Source: UBA3637 sp045598925 (GTDB lineage: Bacteria; Pseudomonadota; Alphaproteobacteria; CAAHEQ01; UBA3637). Taken from it: a DNA stretch of 64,000 nt. Below are positions 56,412 through 64,000 of the stretch, in pieces (the first letter of the stretch is position 1; each line of letters starts with the position of its first letter). A program made the translations under genes and the position numbers. The stretch lies in the NCBI GenBank assembly GCA_045598925.1, contig JAZRVC010000027.1, forward strand, positions 1 through 64,000, given 5' to 3'. Below the pieces are notes generated by a model. It did not search any database, was not told where the DNA came from, and was given only the letters and a program-made list of their open reading frames with translations.

Positions 56412-58451
56412 TTATTTTTTTTCATCAAAGACCAAAACCGACCACGCGGGAACTTGGACCTTTTGGCCGTCAAAGGCCAACTCTTCGCCCGAAGTATTTA
56501 AGGCTAACTCCCAATGGGCTTTTTTGCCTGTTGCGGGTAGATTCCATATAATTTGTTGATTAAACGCATTAAAAATAAAGAATAAGTCCCCTTGTTTAGA
56601 ACGCACACGATAAGACAGACTGCGCGCAAAAGGAAGCCAATCAGCCGGTTGCATCAATTGTCCATCGGGACGGAACCAATCAAATTCGGCCGAGGAAAAG
56701 AAATCACCGGCACACATCACATCATGGTTGCGGCGAAAAGCCATCAATTGTTGCACCAATTGAAGCATCCGCTGGCCTTGCGGTGAAATTTTAGACCAAT
56801 CCGTCCAAGAAAGTGCATTGTCTTGCGCATAAAGGTTATTGTTGCCTTGATGAGATTGCAACACTTCGTCCCCCGACAAAATCATCGGTGTTCCGAAGGA
56901 CAACAATAAAGACGCCATCATCCCCCGTGCCCGCAGTTCCCGATTCTTTAAAATATCAAGATTTTGGGTGTCGCCCTCTTCCCCACCGTTCCAAGAATTG
57001 TTATTATCTGTGCCATCACGATTTTCTTCTTGATTCGCCAGATTATGTTTATGGTTATAGGACACCAAATCATTTAAAGAAAAGCCATCATGAGCCGTCA
57101 TAAAATTAACCGATTCCCAAGGTTTGCGCCCGTCTTTTTGATACACATCAGATGAACCTGTCATCCGTTTGGCAAAATCCGAAATTTGTCCTTCATCCCC
57201 TTTCCACAAGCGCCGAACGGTATCACGGAACTTATCGTTCCATTCGGCCCAACCGGGACGGAAAGCCCCCACTTGATAGCCACCGTTGCCCAAATCCCAA
57301 GGTTCCGCAATCAATTTTAAACGTTGCAAAATAGGGTCTTGTTGCACCACGCCCAAAAAGTCGCTGTTGCGCGTAAAGGTGTTATCATCATCACGAGCCA
57401 AAGTAGTGGCTAAATCAAAGCGAAAACCGTCAATTTGCATAGAATCCGCCCAATAACGCAGCGAATCCATCACCAGTTGCAAGACTCTGGGATGGCCTAA
57501 ATTAAAACTGGCGCCACAACCCGTGGTGTCTTCATAATAACGCGGATTTTCAGAATAGGTTCTGTAATAAACGGTATTATCTATCCCCCGATAACACAAG
57601 GTCGGGCCCAGTTGATTGCCTTCCGCTGTATGATTAAAGACCACATCCAAGATGACTTCAATCCCCGCTTCGTGCAACAGTTTTACTGCCTTTTTCAGTT
57701 CCGAGGTGCTCCCGTTAGACAAATAAGGTGCATAAGGGCACATAAACAACACAGGGTCGTATCCCCAATAGTTGGTGAGTCCTTTTTGCGCCAAATGTCC
57801 CGGCGTCATAAAGGTCGCCACAGGCAACAATTCCACCGCCGAAATCTGCAAAGACTTTAAATACTGAATCACTTTTGCCGAAGACAGCCCGCGAAACGTC
57901 CCGCGGAAAGCCTTATCCACCTCAGGATTTAAGGCGGTAAAACCCTTTAAATGGGTTTCATAAATCACCTCATTTGCCCAATCGGTACGGGGTTTTTGGA
58001 CATTTTCCCAATCAAAATACTTTTCATCAATCACAATGCATTTCGGCATAGACTTGGCATCATCTAACTTGGAAAAAGACAAGTCTGCTTTCGGGGATTT
58101 TAAGTTATACCCCAATTGAGAATTATGGGCGGTAATCGGACCGGTCAATTTTTTGGCATAAGGGTCTAATAACAACTTATTCGGGTTAAAGCGCAGGCCT
58201 TTTTCCGGTTCATAGGGGCCATAGACCCGATAAGCATACCTTTGTCCCCACTTTAATCCTTGAATATAACCATGCCAAACTTCATCTGTATATCGGGGTA
58301 AATCAATGCGCTTTTCATTTTTTCCGTCCGCATCAAACAGACAAAGTTGCACACGGGTAGCGTTTTTGGAAAACAGGGCAAAATTCACGCCCTTGCCATC
58401 AAAATTCGCCCCCAACGGATAAGGCAATCCCGGAAAAATCTTTAAAGTCAT
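56412..58451 (-). CDS. glgX: Glycogen debranching enzyme GlgX
   Basis: 679 aa, GH13 family. Hydrolyses alpha-1,6 branches of glycogen trimmed by phosphorylase. The N-terminal CBM48 (GANFDGKGVNFALFSKNATR) is followed by the barrel: DVVFNHTAEG, DGFRFDLATTLARD with the nucleophile Asp, LIAEPWDLG with the acid Glu, and TAHDGFSLNDL with the transition-state Asp. It is 50 bp after glgB; the two form the branching/debranching pair. Synthase and phosphorylase are not in the window. Confidence 0.95.
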   Translation of the reverse strand: MTLKIFPGLPYPLGANFDGKGVNFALFSKNATRVQLCLFDADGKNEKRIDLPRYTDEVWHGYIQGLKWGQRYAYRVYGPYEPEKGLRFNPNKLLLDPYAKKLTGPITAHNSQLGYNLKSPKADLSFSKLDDAKSMPKCIVIDEKYFDWENVQKPRTDWANEVIYETHLKGFTALNPEVDKAFRGTFRGLSSAKVIQYLKSLQISAVELLPVATFMTPGHLAQKGLTNYWGYDPVLFMCPYAPYLSNGSTSELKKAVKLLHEAGIEVILDVVFNHTAEGNQLGPTLCYRGIDNTVYYRTYSENPRYYEDTTGCGASFNLGHPRVLQLVMDSLRYWADSMQIDGFRFDLATTLARDDDNTFTRNSDFLGVVQQDPILQRLKLIAEPWDLGNGGYQVGAFRPGWAEWNDKFRDTVRRLWKGDEGQISDFAKRMTGSSDVYQKDGRKPWESVNFMTAHDGFSLNDLVSYNHKHNLANQEENRDGTDNNNSWNGGEEGDTQNLDILKNRELRARGMMASLLLSFGTPMILSGDEVLQSHQGNNNLYAQDNALSWTDWSKISPQGQRMLQLVQQLMAFRRNHDVMCAGDFFSSAEFDWFRPDGQLMQPADWLPFARSLSYRVRSKQGDLFFIFNAFNQQIIWNLPATGKKAHWELALNTSGEELAFDGQKVQVPAWSVLVFDEKK

Positions 58452-58501
58452 TTTCTCCCCTTTTTCTTTAATATAATCTGTTTTTTTAAAAAAGGCAAAG
58501 A

Positions 58502-60703
58502 TTATTTTTTAAGTTGAAAACAGACCATACTTAAAGGCGGTAATACCACTTGAATCTTATAGGGTTTAAAGTCCCAACCGGGTTCTTGTGTGCGGATGAG
58601 CGAATTGTTTTTAACACCACTGCCCCCATAGATATCCAGGTCTGTATTAAAAACTTCCGTATAAGCACCCGCTTGATTCACCCCGATTTGATAATCATAA
58701 CGGGGGACAGGTGTTAAATTCAGTGCCACCACCAAAGCGTTTCCCTGTTTATCTTTTCGCATAAAAGTCAAGCAAGAACGATTGGTATCCGAACCGTTGA
58801 TCCATTCAAAGCCCCCTTCTTCACAATCCAGTTCATAAAGTTCAGGGTGCGCCTGATAAAACAGATTCAAATCACGCACCAGCCTTTGGGCGCCTTTGTG
58901 TAAAGGATATTGCAACAAATCCCATTGTAAAGAATCAGCATAATTCCACTCTTTTGTGGAACCCCACTCTTGCCCCATAAACAAAAGTTTTTTGCCCGGG
59001 TGCATAAACAGATAGCCATAATACGCCCTTAAGTTCGCAAATCTTTGCCACTCATCCCCCGGCATACGACCCAAGATGGTGCCTTTACCATGCACCACTT
59101 CATCATGCGAAAGCGGCAACATAAAATTTTCCGTAAAGGCATACAAAAAACTGAAAGTGAGTTCATTTTGGTGAAATTTACGATACACAGGATTTTCCGA
59201 CATATATTTTAAAGTATCGTGCATCCACCCCATATTCCATTTAAAGCCGAAGCCCAAGCCCCCGTTATACACAGGGCACGACACCATCGGCCAAGCGGTG
59301 GATTCTTCCGCAATGGTCATCACCCCCGAATTTTCGCCATAAACCAATTCATTAAACTTTTTCAAAAAAGCAATCGCCTCTAGATTCTCACGTCCCCCGA
59401 ATTGATTGGGAAGCCACTCACCCGCTTTTCGGGAATAGTCCAAATAGAGCATACTGGCCACCGCATCCACACGAATCCCGTCAATATGATATTGGCGCAC
59501 CCAAAACAAGGCGTTTGCCAATAAAAAGTTGGCCACTTCATTGCGTCCGTAATTATAAATTTTTGTGCCCCAATCTTTATGTTCGCCTTTGCGGGGATCT
59601 GCATGTTCATAAAGGGCTGTTCCGTCAAAATTATTAAGGCCAAAAGCATCCTTTGGGAAATGCCCGGGCACCCAATCCATAATGACCCCTATTCCTGCTT
59701 GGTGCAGGCAATCTATCAAATACTTAAAATCCCCAGGGGTTCCATAGCGGCTGCTGGGCGCATACATCCCCACAACCTGATAGCCCCAACTGCCATCATA
59801 GGGAAATTCTGAAATCGGCAAAAACTCCACATACGTAAAGCCTTGTTCTTTGACATATCGGGGGAGTTCCCGGGCCATTTCCAAATAAGAATACCACCGA
59901 TTGCCTTCTTCCTTATTGCGCCGCCAAGACCCCATGTGGACTTCATAAACGGACACAGGTCTTTGACGCATATCTTGATTTTGCGCCCGTGCCCGCATCC
60001 AATCCCCGTCTTGCCACAGATAAGTGGAATTATCATAAATCAAACTGCCACTTTTGGGGCGCACTTCACTGACAAAAGCAAACGGATCAGACTTTAACGG
60101 CAACAGGCGTCCGTCTTTATCCAACAACTCATACTTATAAATATCCCATTCGTGAAGGCCGGGGATAAAAATTTCCCAAACACCGCTGTTGCCTCGGGGA
60201 CGCATTAAATGACGGCGTCCGTCCCAATCATTAAAACTACCCACCACACTGACGCGCGTGGCGTTGGGCGCCCACAGGGCAAACACGACACCCGCTACCC
60301 CTTGATGTGTGATGAAATGTGCCCCCAGTTTTTCATAAATCTGCCAATGTTCACCTTTGCCATACAGGTATAAATCCAAGTCCGACAAAACGGGCCAAAA
60401 GCGATAGACATCTTCTGTTTCATAGGTTTTATCATTATACAGGGTGATTTTTAATTTATAGGGGAAAAAGTCCTTTTTTTTGGGAAAATGCGCCTGAAAT
60501 ACCCCCTGTCCGATGGCCGACATATCCGCCAAAACTTTCCCTTTTTCATCCACAACCGACACCGCTTTGGCCTGAGGTTGAACCGTGCGAATCACCAGAC
60601 CTTTTTTATCACTGGCTTCGTGCATACCCAAAACGGAAAAAGGATCGCCTTTCAGTTGTCCCCGTTCCAAAACACCAATAATTTCACCGGAAAGTTGTTG
60701 CAT
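58502..60703 (-). CDS. glgB: 1,4-alpha-glucan branching enzyme GlgB
   Basis: 733 aa, GH13. Moves alpha-1,4 chains to 6-OH to make branches. Two N-terminal sandwich domains (HEASDKKGLVIRTVQPQA; FALWAPNATRVSVVGSFNDW) as in the long E. coli form. Barrel motifs DWVPGHFPKD, DGIRVDAVASMLY (nucleophile), TIAEESTAWP (acid) and LPLSHDEVVHGKG. First gene of the glgB-glgX operon. Confidence 0.96.
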   Translation of the reverse strand: MQQLSGEIIGVLERGQLKGDPFSVLGMHEASDKKGLVIRTVQPQAKAVSVVDEKGKVLADMSAIGQGVFQAHFPKKKDFFPYKLKITLYNDKTYETEDVYRFWPVLSDLDLYLYGKGEHWQIYEKLGAHFITHQGVAGVVFALWAPNATRVSVVGSFNDWDGRRHLMRPRGNSGVWEIFIPGLHEWDIYKYELLDKDGRLLPLKSDPFAFVSEVRPKSGSLIYDNSTYLWQDGDWMRARAQNQDMRQRPVSVYEVHMGSWRRNKEEGNRWYSYLEMARELPRYVKEQGFTYVEFLPISEFPYDGSWGYQVVGMYAPSSRYGTPGDFKYLIDCLHQAGIGVIMDWVPGHFPKDAFGLNNFDGTALYEHADPRKGEHKDWGTKIYNYGRNEVANFLLANALFWVRQYHIDGIRVDAVASMLYLDYSRKAGEWLPNQFGGRENLEAIAFLKKFNELVYGENSGVMTIAEESTAWPMVSCPVYNGGLGFGFKWNMGWMHDTLKYMSENPVYRKFHQNELTFSFLYAFTENFMLPLSHDEVVHGKGTILGRMPGDEWQRFANLRAYYGYLFMHPGKKLLFMGQEWGSTKEWNYADSLQWDLLQYPLHKGAQRLVRDLNLFYQAHPELYELDCEEGGFEWINGSDTNRSCLTFMRKDKQGNALVVALNLTPVPRYDYQIGVNQAGAYTEVFNTDLDIYGGSGVKNNSLIRTQEPGWDFKPYKIQVVLPPLSMVCFQLKK

Positions 60704-60770
60704 TTTTTCCCCTTATTTTAGTGTTTAAATAACATATCTTTTGTAAAAAATCAAGAAAAATAAAAAAGAC

Positions 60771-60799
60771 TTGCTTTTCGCATTATTTTTGTTTAGACT
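60771..60799 (+). promoter_or_regulatory. Promoter of the 60827-hemY group
   Basis: TTGCTT (60771-60776) and TAGACT (60794-60799), 17-bp spacing, 27 bp before the start. Confidence 0.6.
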
Positions 60800-60826
60800 A
60801 ACCCTAAAATTAGAAAGGATATCAAA

Positions 60827-62293
60827 ATGATTGCGTTTTTTAATAAGTTAGGGAATAGCTGGGTAGCAAAAATTATCTGTGCCGCTTTGGGTATCAGTAT
60901 GCTCGCCTTTTGGGGATTGGGGGGTATTTCCCTGTCCGCCGGATCAGATAACACCGCCATTCGTGTCGGGGCCCAAAAAATGTCCATTCAACAACTCAAT
61001 CAAGCCTTTGAAGTCAAAAAGAATCAACTGTCGCAACTGACAGGGACTTATATTTCCCCCAAACAAGCCATTGATAACGGTCTGTTGGATCAAGTGATTC
61101 AAGAACAAACAAGTGCAATGATTCAATCTCAATTACAGGAAAAAATCGGTTTAACAGCCTCAGATGAAGCCGTTCGTAAATATGTGGAAAACAATCCTGT
61201 TTTCAAAGATAACTTGGGTCATTTTGATGCCAACCTGTTCTATGCCTATTTGGGACAAATGAAAATGAATCAAGAACAATTGGCGGATAAGTTAAAAGAT
61301 GAGTTGGCTCTACAACATTTAACCAACGCTTTAATGAAATCAGCCCCGCGGGAAAAGCGTTTGATGACGGCCGCGGCGCAAGCGCAAAAAGAAAAAAGAC
61401 AAGTGTCTTATTATTTCTTAAAGCAAACAGAAATTCCTGTGGCCAGCCCCAGCGAAACAGACCTGAAAGACTACTATGAAGCCTATCAGGAACAATTTAC
61501 TTCCCCTGAATACAGAAAGATTCATTTAGTATTTATCAAACCCGAAAATTTCCAGGGCGACTATGATAAAATGTATCAAGCCGTCCGTGATTTGGAAGAT
61601 TTATTAGGGGGCGGTGTTGCGCTGGTTGACGCCAGTAAAAAATTGGCTTTATCTTACCCAACTGAATTGGTGGTGGATTTTAACGGTAATAACAAGCAAG
61701 GTGTCTTGGCCGATAAGCGTTTAAAGGAAAATACCCTGTTGCAGGAAGTCTTTGTTTTAGATGAAAATGAAGCAACCTCAATCATTGAATATGCCAACGG
61801 ATTTTTGGTGGCGGAAGTCAAAGAAATTATCCCCAGCACTTATATTCCTTTCAATCAAGTCAAGGATAAGGTTGTGGCTTTATATAAACAAGAACAACAA
61901 AAAGAAAAATTACCCGCCCTTCAACAAGAAATAACGGATAATTTGGTTCAAAAAAAGACTTGGGGAAAACATACACCTAAAACAGAAGTTGTGTCCAGAA
62001 CGCAAGCCTCTAACAACATCAAAAAATATCTGCCCGACATTTTTGCCCAAAAAACGGGTTTTGCCTCTGCAACAGCCTTACCCACACCCAACGGGTATTT
62101 CATCTTTGTGGTCAATCAAGTGATTGCGGACAAACAAGTACCGTCTAAAGCAGAACAAGAAGCGGCTATTCACGTTTGGGCGCAAGACCTGATTCAAGCA
62201 GTGCAACAAAACTATACAAAAGATTTGAAAGTCAATGTCCATCAGGATACTATTAAAAAAGCATTTGCCACTTATCTAAAAGAAGAAGAATAA
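60827..62293 (+). CDS. SurA/PpiD-type periplasmic chaperone
   Basis: 488 aa. One N-terminal membrane helix (IICAALGISMLAFWGLGG), then the PpiD/SurA N-terminal chaperone domain (MSIQQLNQAFEVKKNQLSQL; LLDQVIQEQTSAMIQSQLQE). Residues 205-330 align in layout with parvulin (EYRKIHLVFIKPENF, NGFLVAEVKEIIP), but the usual GG and F-x-H positions are not apparent, so isomerase activity is doubtful. Helps fold exported proteins at the inner-membrane surface. Shorter than PpiD (about 620 aa). Confidence 0.82.
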   Translation: MIAFFNKLGNSWVAKIICAALGISMLAFWGLGGISLSAGSDNTAIRVGAQKMSIQQLNQAFEVKKNQLSQLTGTYISPKQAIDNGLLDQVIQEQTSAMIQSQLQEKIGLTASDEAVRKYVENNPVFKDNLGHFDANLFYAYLGQMKMNQEQLADKLKDELALQHLTNALMKSAPREKRLMTAAAQAQKEKRQVSYYFLKQTEIPVASPSETDLKDYYEAYQEQFTSPEYRKIHLVFIKPENFQGDYDKMYQAVRDLEDLLGGGVALVDASKKLALSYPTELVVDFNGNNKQGVLADKRLKENTLLQEVFVLDENEATSIIEYANGFLVAEVKEIIPSTYIPFNQVKDKVVALYKQEQQKEKLPALQQEITDNLVQKKTWGKHTPKTEVVSRTQASNNIKKYLPDIFAQKTGFASATALPTPNGYFIFVVNQVIADKQVPSKAEQEAAIHVWAQDLIQAVQQNYTKDLKVNVHQDTIKKAFATYLKEEE

Positions 62294-62312
62294 AAACAAA
62301 AGAGGGGGAAAT

Positions 62313-63362
62313 ATGACAGAAGAAAAAAAAGGATTTTCGGTTTTTAAGTTATTGGTCATTTTGTGTATCTTGGCGGGCATTGGGGGAACGATTCTTTTAT
62401 GCATCCAAAAAGACAGCAAAACAGATTGGCTGACCTATTTAAAAAATTCAACCTATCCTGTTATTCAAAAAATCACAGGAACTGTGCATCAGAAAAAACA
62501 TCTGACACCGGCCCAAGAAAGACGCGTAATTGTTTCGGATGCCGCGGGAGAACAACAAAAAATAGAGATATCTGAAAAACTTTTTGACGCAACAGAAGCG
62601 GTTGCGGAAACACAGGAACTTCCCGCCGTCATTATCAATGAAACAGAAGAAGTCCCCACAACTGAAATGGATGCGACACCTGACACGGCCCCGCAAGACA
62701 CCGAGGAAGCGTTAGATTCCATTGTACAAATCATAGAGGCCGAACCTGTGGAAGAAATAGAATCTGTTCCTGAAGAAGTTCAACCAATGATAGAAGAAGG
62801 AACAGACCCTGTTATCAATTTAACAGACGCCCCACCCCCAGAAATAAGAAAACAGGTTCAGTTAAAATCTGAACCCCATCAAAAAGTTGCGACCTCATAC
62901 ACATGGAAAGATTTTCAAGCAGGTCTTCCCTGTCAGGCTTCGGACATTTTAGATGAAAATAATAAGGAAATCAGCAACCTGATTTATTCTTATTGTAAGT
63001 TGCCGGAAATGGATGCTTGGCAAAAATGGCAAGACTCTTTCCGTGAAGGAAAACGCACTTATTTAATCCAACAAAGATTAAAAGAAAAAACAAAGTATAT
63101 CAAGTATTTAAAAGTATTACCTCATCTTTTATTTGATGTCTATAAAACAAACGCAACGGGCAGTTCTTTGGCCGAACAATTAGACCAAATTGAAACTTTA
63201 ATTGCCAAACGTCAAACACATAAAGCGGTGGAAATGTTGAAAAATATCACAGATGATCAGGCGCGGTTGGCTTTGAATCCGGCGCTGACCGAAGGAACTC
63301 ATCTGATTGAGATTCAAAACTTTTTAAATGCTCGTGCATCTGAAGGAGGAGAAAATGATTAA
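62313..63362 (+). CDS. Mic60/mitofilin-like inner-membrane protein
   Basis: 349 aa. One N-terminal helix (LLVILCILAGIGGTILLCI), an acidic low-complexity region (65-185, rich in Glu and Thr), and a helical C-terminus (ALNPALTEGTHLIEIQNFL, IETLIAKRQTHKAVEML). In alphaproteobacteria a gene of this layout directly before hemY encodes a Mic60 homolog, related to the mitochondrial cristae organiser; the C-terminal helices and position fit. The long coiled coil of typical Mic60 is short or absent, so this call rests mostly on context. Overlaps hemY by 7 bases. Confidence 0.55.
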   Translation: MTEEKKGFSVFKLLVILCILAGIGGTILLCIQKDSKTDWLTYLKNSTYPVIQKITGTVHQKKHLTPAQERRVIVSDAAGEQQKIEISEKLFDATEAVAETQELPAVIINETEEVPTTEMDATPDTAPQDTEEALDSIVQIIEAEPVEEIESVPEEVQPMIEEGTDPVINLTDAPPPEIRKQVQLKSEPHQKVATSYTWKDFQAGLPCQASDILDENNKEISNLIYSYCKLPEMDAWQKWQDSFREGKRTYLIQQRLKEKTKYIKYLKVLPHLLFDVYKTNATGSSLAEQLDQIETLIAKRQTHKAVEMLKNITDDQARLALNPALTEGTHLIEIQNFLNARASEGGEND

Positions 63363-64000
63363 ACTCATCTTGGGGATTTTAATTTTTGCAATAGCGGGTC
63401 TGACCATCCAACAATCAGATACCTTTATGAGTATAGATTTTGCGGGCTATCATATCTACGCGTCTGTTTTCACATGGATTGCGACTTTGCTGGCCTTATT
63501 TTTGTGTATCAGGATTATCCTGTTGCCGTTTCGCTGTTTTTCCTTTTTTGCAAAAAAGTATCAACAACATCAAGAAATCAAGCGCCGCAGTTTTATTGAA
63601 ATCGTTTTACAGGCCCTTATCAACCAAAATATAGAAAACTTTGAACGCTTATCTAAAGAGACCAAAAAGTTTTTTACACCAGAAGAGCCGATTTATTGGG
63701 AAATTCAAACCCTGTTATTCCCCACCAAAGAAAATTATCAAAACTTGACCCGTTTTCCGCAAACAGTGATGGGGGGAATCCGTGGGTTGTTCAGATATGC
63801 TGATTCCGATGGCGATTATGAAAAAATGCATCAATTGATAGACAGCCTGCCCCAAAAGCAGTTATCAACGCCTTGGGCTTTACAGGCTCTATTCCAAATG
63901 TCAGCACAGGAAAGCGATTGGGAAAAGGCAATGGAGAATTTGAAAAAACTAAAATCCCTCTTACCCAAAGCGGAATATAAAGCCAGACGCGCCTGTCTGC
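63356..64000 (+). CDS. HemY-like TPR membrane protein (cut by window edge)
   Basis: First 215 codons from ATG 63356, after GGAGG; no stop before the edge. Two hydrophobic segments at the N-terminus (LILGILIFAIAGLTI; FTWIATLLALFLCIRIILL) are followed by TPR-like helices (PWALQALFQMSAQESDWEKA). This is the HemY N-terminal layout known from proteobacteria, where the protein sits in the inner membrane next to heme-synthesis genes. The gene continues past 64000. Confidence 0.72.

Overview
The window looks like a chromosomal piece of a moderately AT-rich, uncultured alphaproteobacterium. Evidence seen: a GcrA cell-cycle regulator (an alphaproteobacterial family), the pal-cpoB-tilS-ftsH order typical of that class, a Mic60-like/HemY pair at the right edge, and nusB-nrdR-rpiB. 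Pilin-like proteins with the N-terminal RSMVGMLGVLAIIG signature recall gut-associated, RF32-type alphaproteobacteria. That last placement is inference from memory of the family, not from a search.

Layout. 1-2.2 kb: a cluster of palindromic repeats, then a pilin-like gene ending in a C-type-lectin-like domain, then a structured RNA with its own promoter and terminator. 2.2-7.2 kb: ferredoxin, Sua5, two envelope-type proteins sharing a promoter/operator motif, and mutL interrupted by an amber codon. 7.3-13 kb: uvrB, a membrane protein, infA, two glycosyltransferases, tRNA-His. 13-24.6 kb: a porin-like protein and a housekeeping run (lepB-rnc-era-recO, xseB-ispA-nth, gcrA-polA). 24.6-35.2 kb: two large cysteine-rich secreted proteins with near-identical N-terminal halves and lectin-like C-termini, flanking a cytidylate-kinase-like gene and the pal-cpoB-tilS-ftsH block. 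35-44 kb: mlaA-mlaC, an atypical Clp ATPase, mutY, and a second pilin-like gene paired with a LamG-like protein. 44-50.5 kb: nusB-nrdR-rpiB, ruvX, a BepA-like protease, an RNHCP protein, a U32 peptidase, a hydrolase and an M23 lipoprotein. 50.5-56.3 kb: a second structured RNA, three glycosyltransferases, a phage tail-fibre-like gene pair with a terminated leader, and tRNA-Glu. 56.4-64 kb: glgX-glgB, a PpiD-like chaperone, a Mic60-like protein and a truncated hemY.

Two themes stand out. First, there is a modular, apparently evolving surface repertoire: pilins, EGF-like cysteine-rich proteins, lectin-like and LamG-like ends, sugar transferases and a tail fibre. It is accompanied by repeats able to vary it: a (TG)14 tract, a 114-bp tandem repeat, long paralogous blocks, and a palindromic element inserted in frame. 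Second, two RNAs (about 1982-2169 minus and 50645-50830 plus) appear to be homologous. They share the same order of helices and short conserved motifs, and each has a 9-10 bp long-range complement that has changed in both strands together. Each sits, with promoter and intrinsic terminator, directly upstream of a surface-related gene. I do not recognise the class, and this is the best candidate here for something undescribed. Several DNA-repair oddities (the mutL amber stop and a PolA without proofreading residues) may point to a raised mutation rate.
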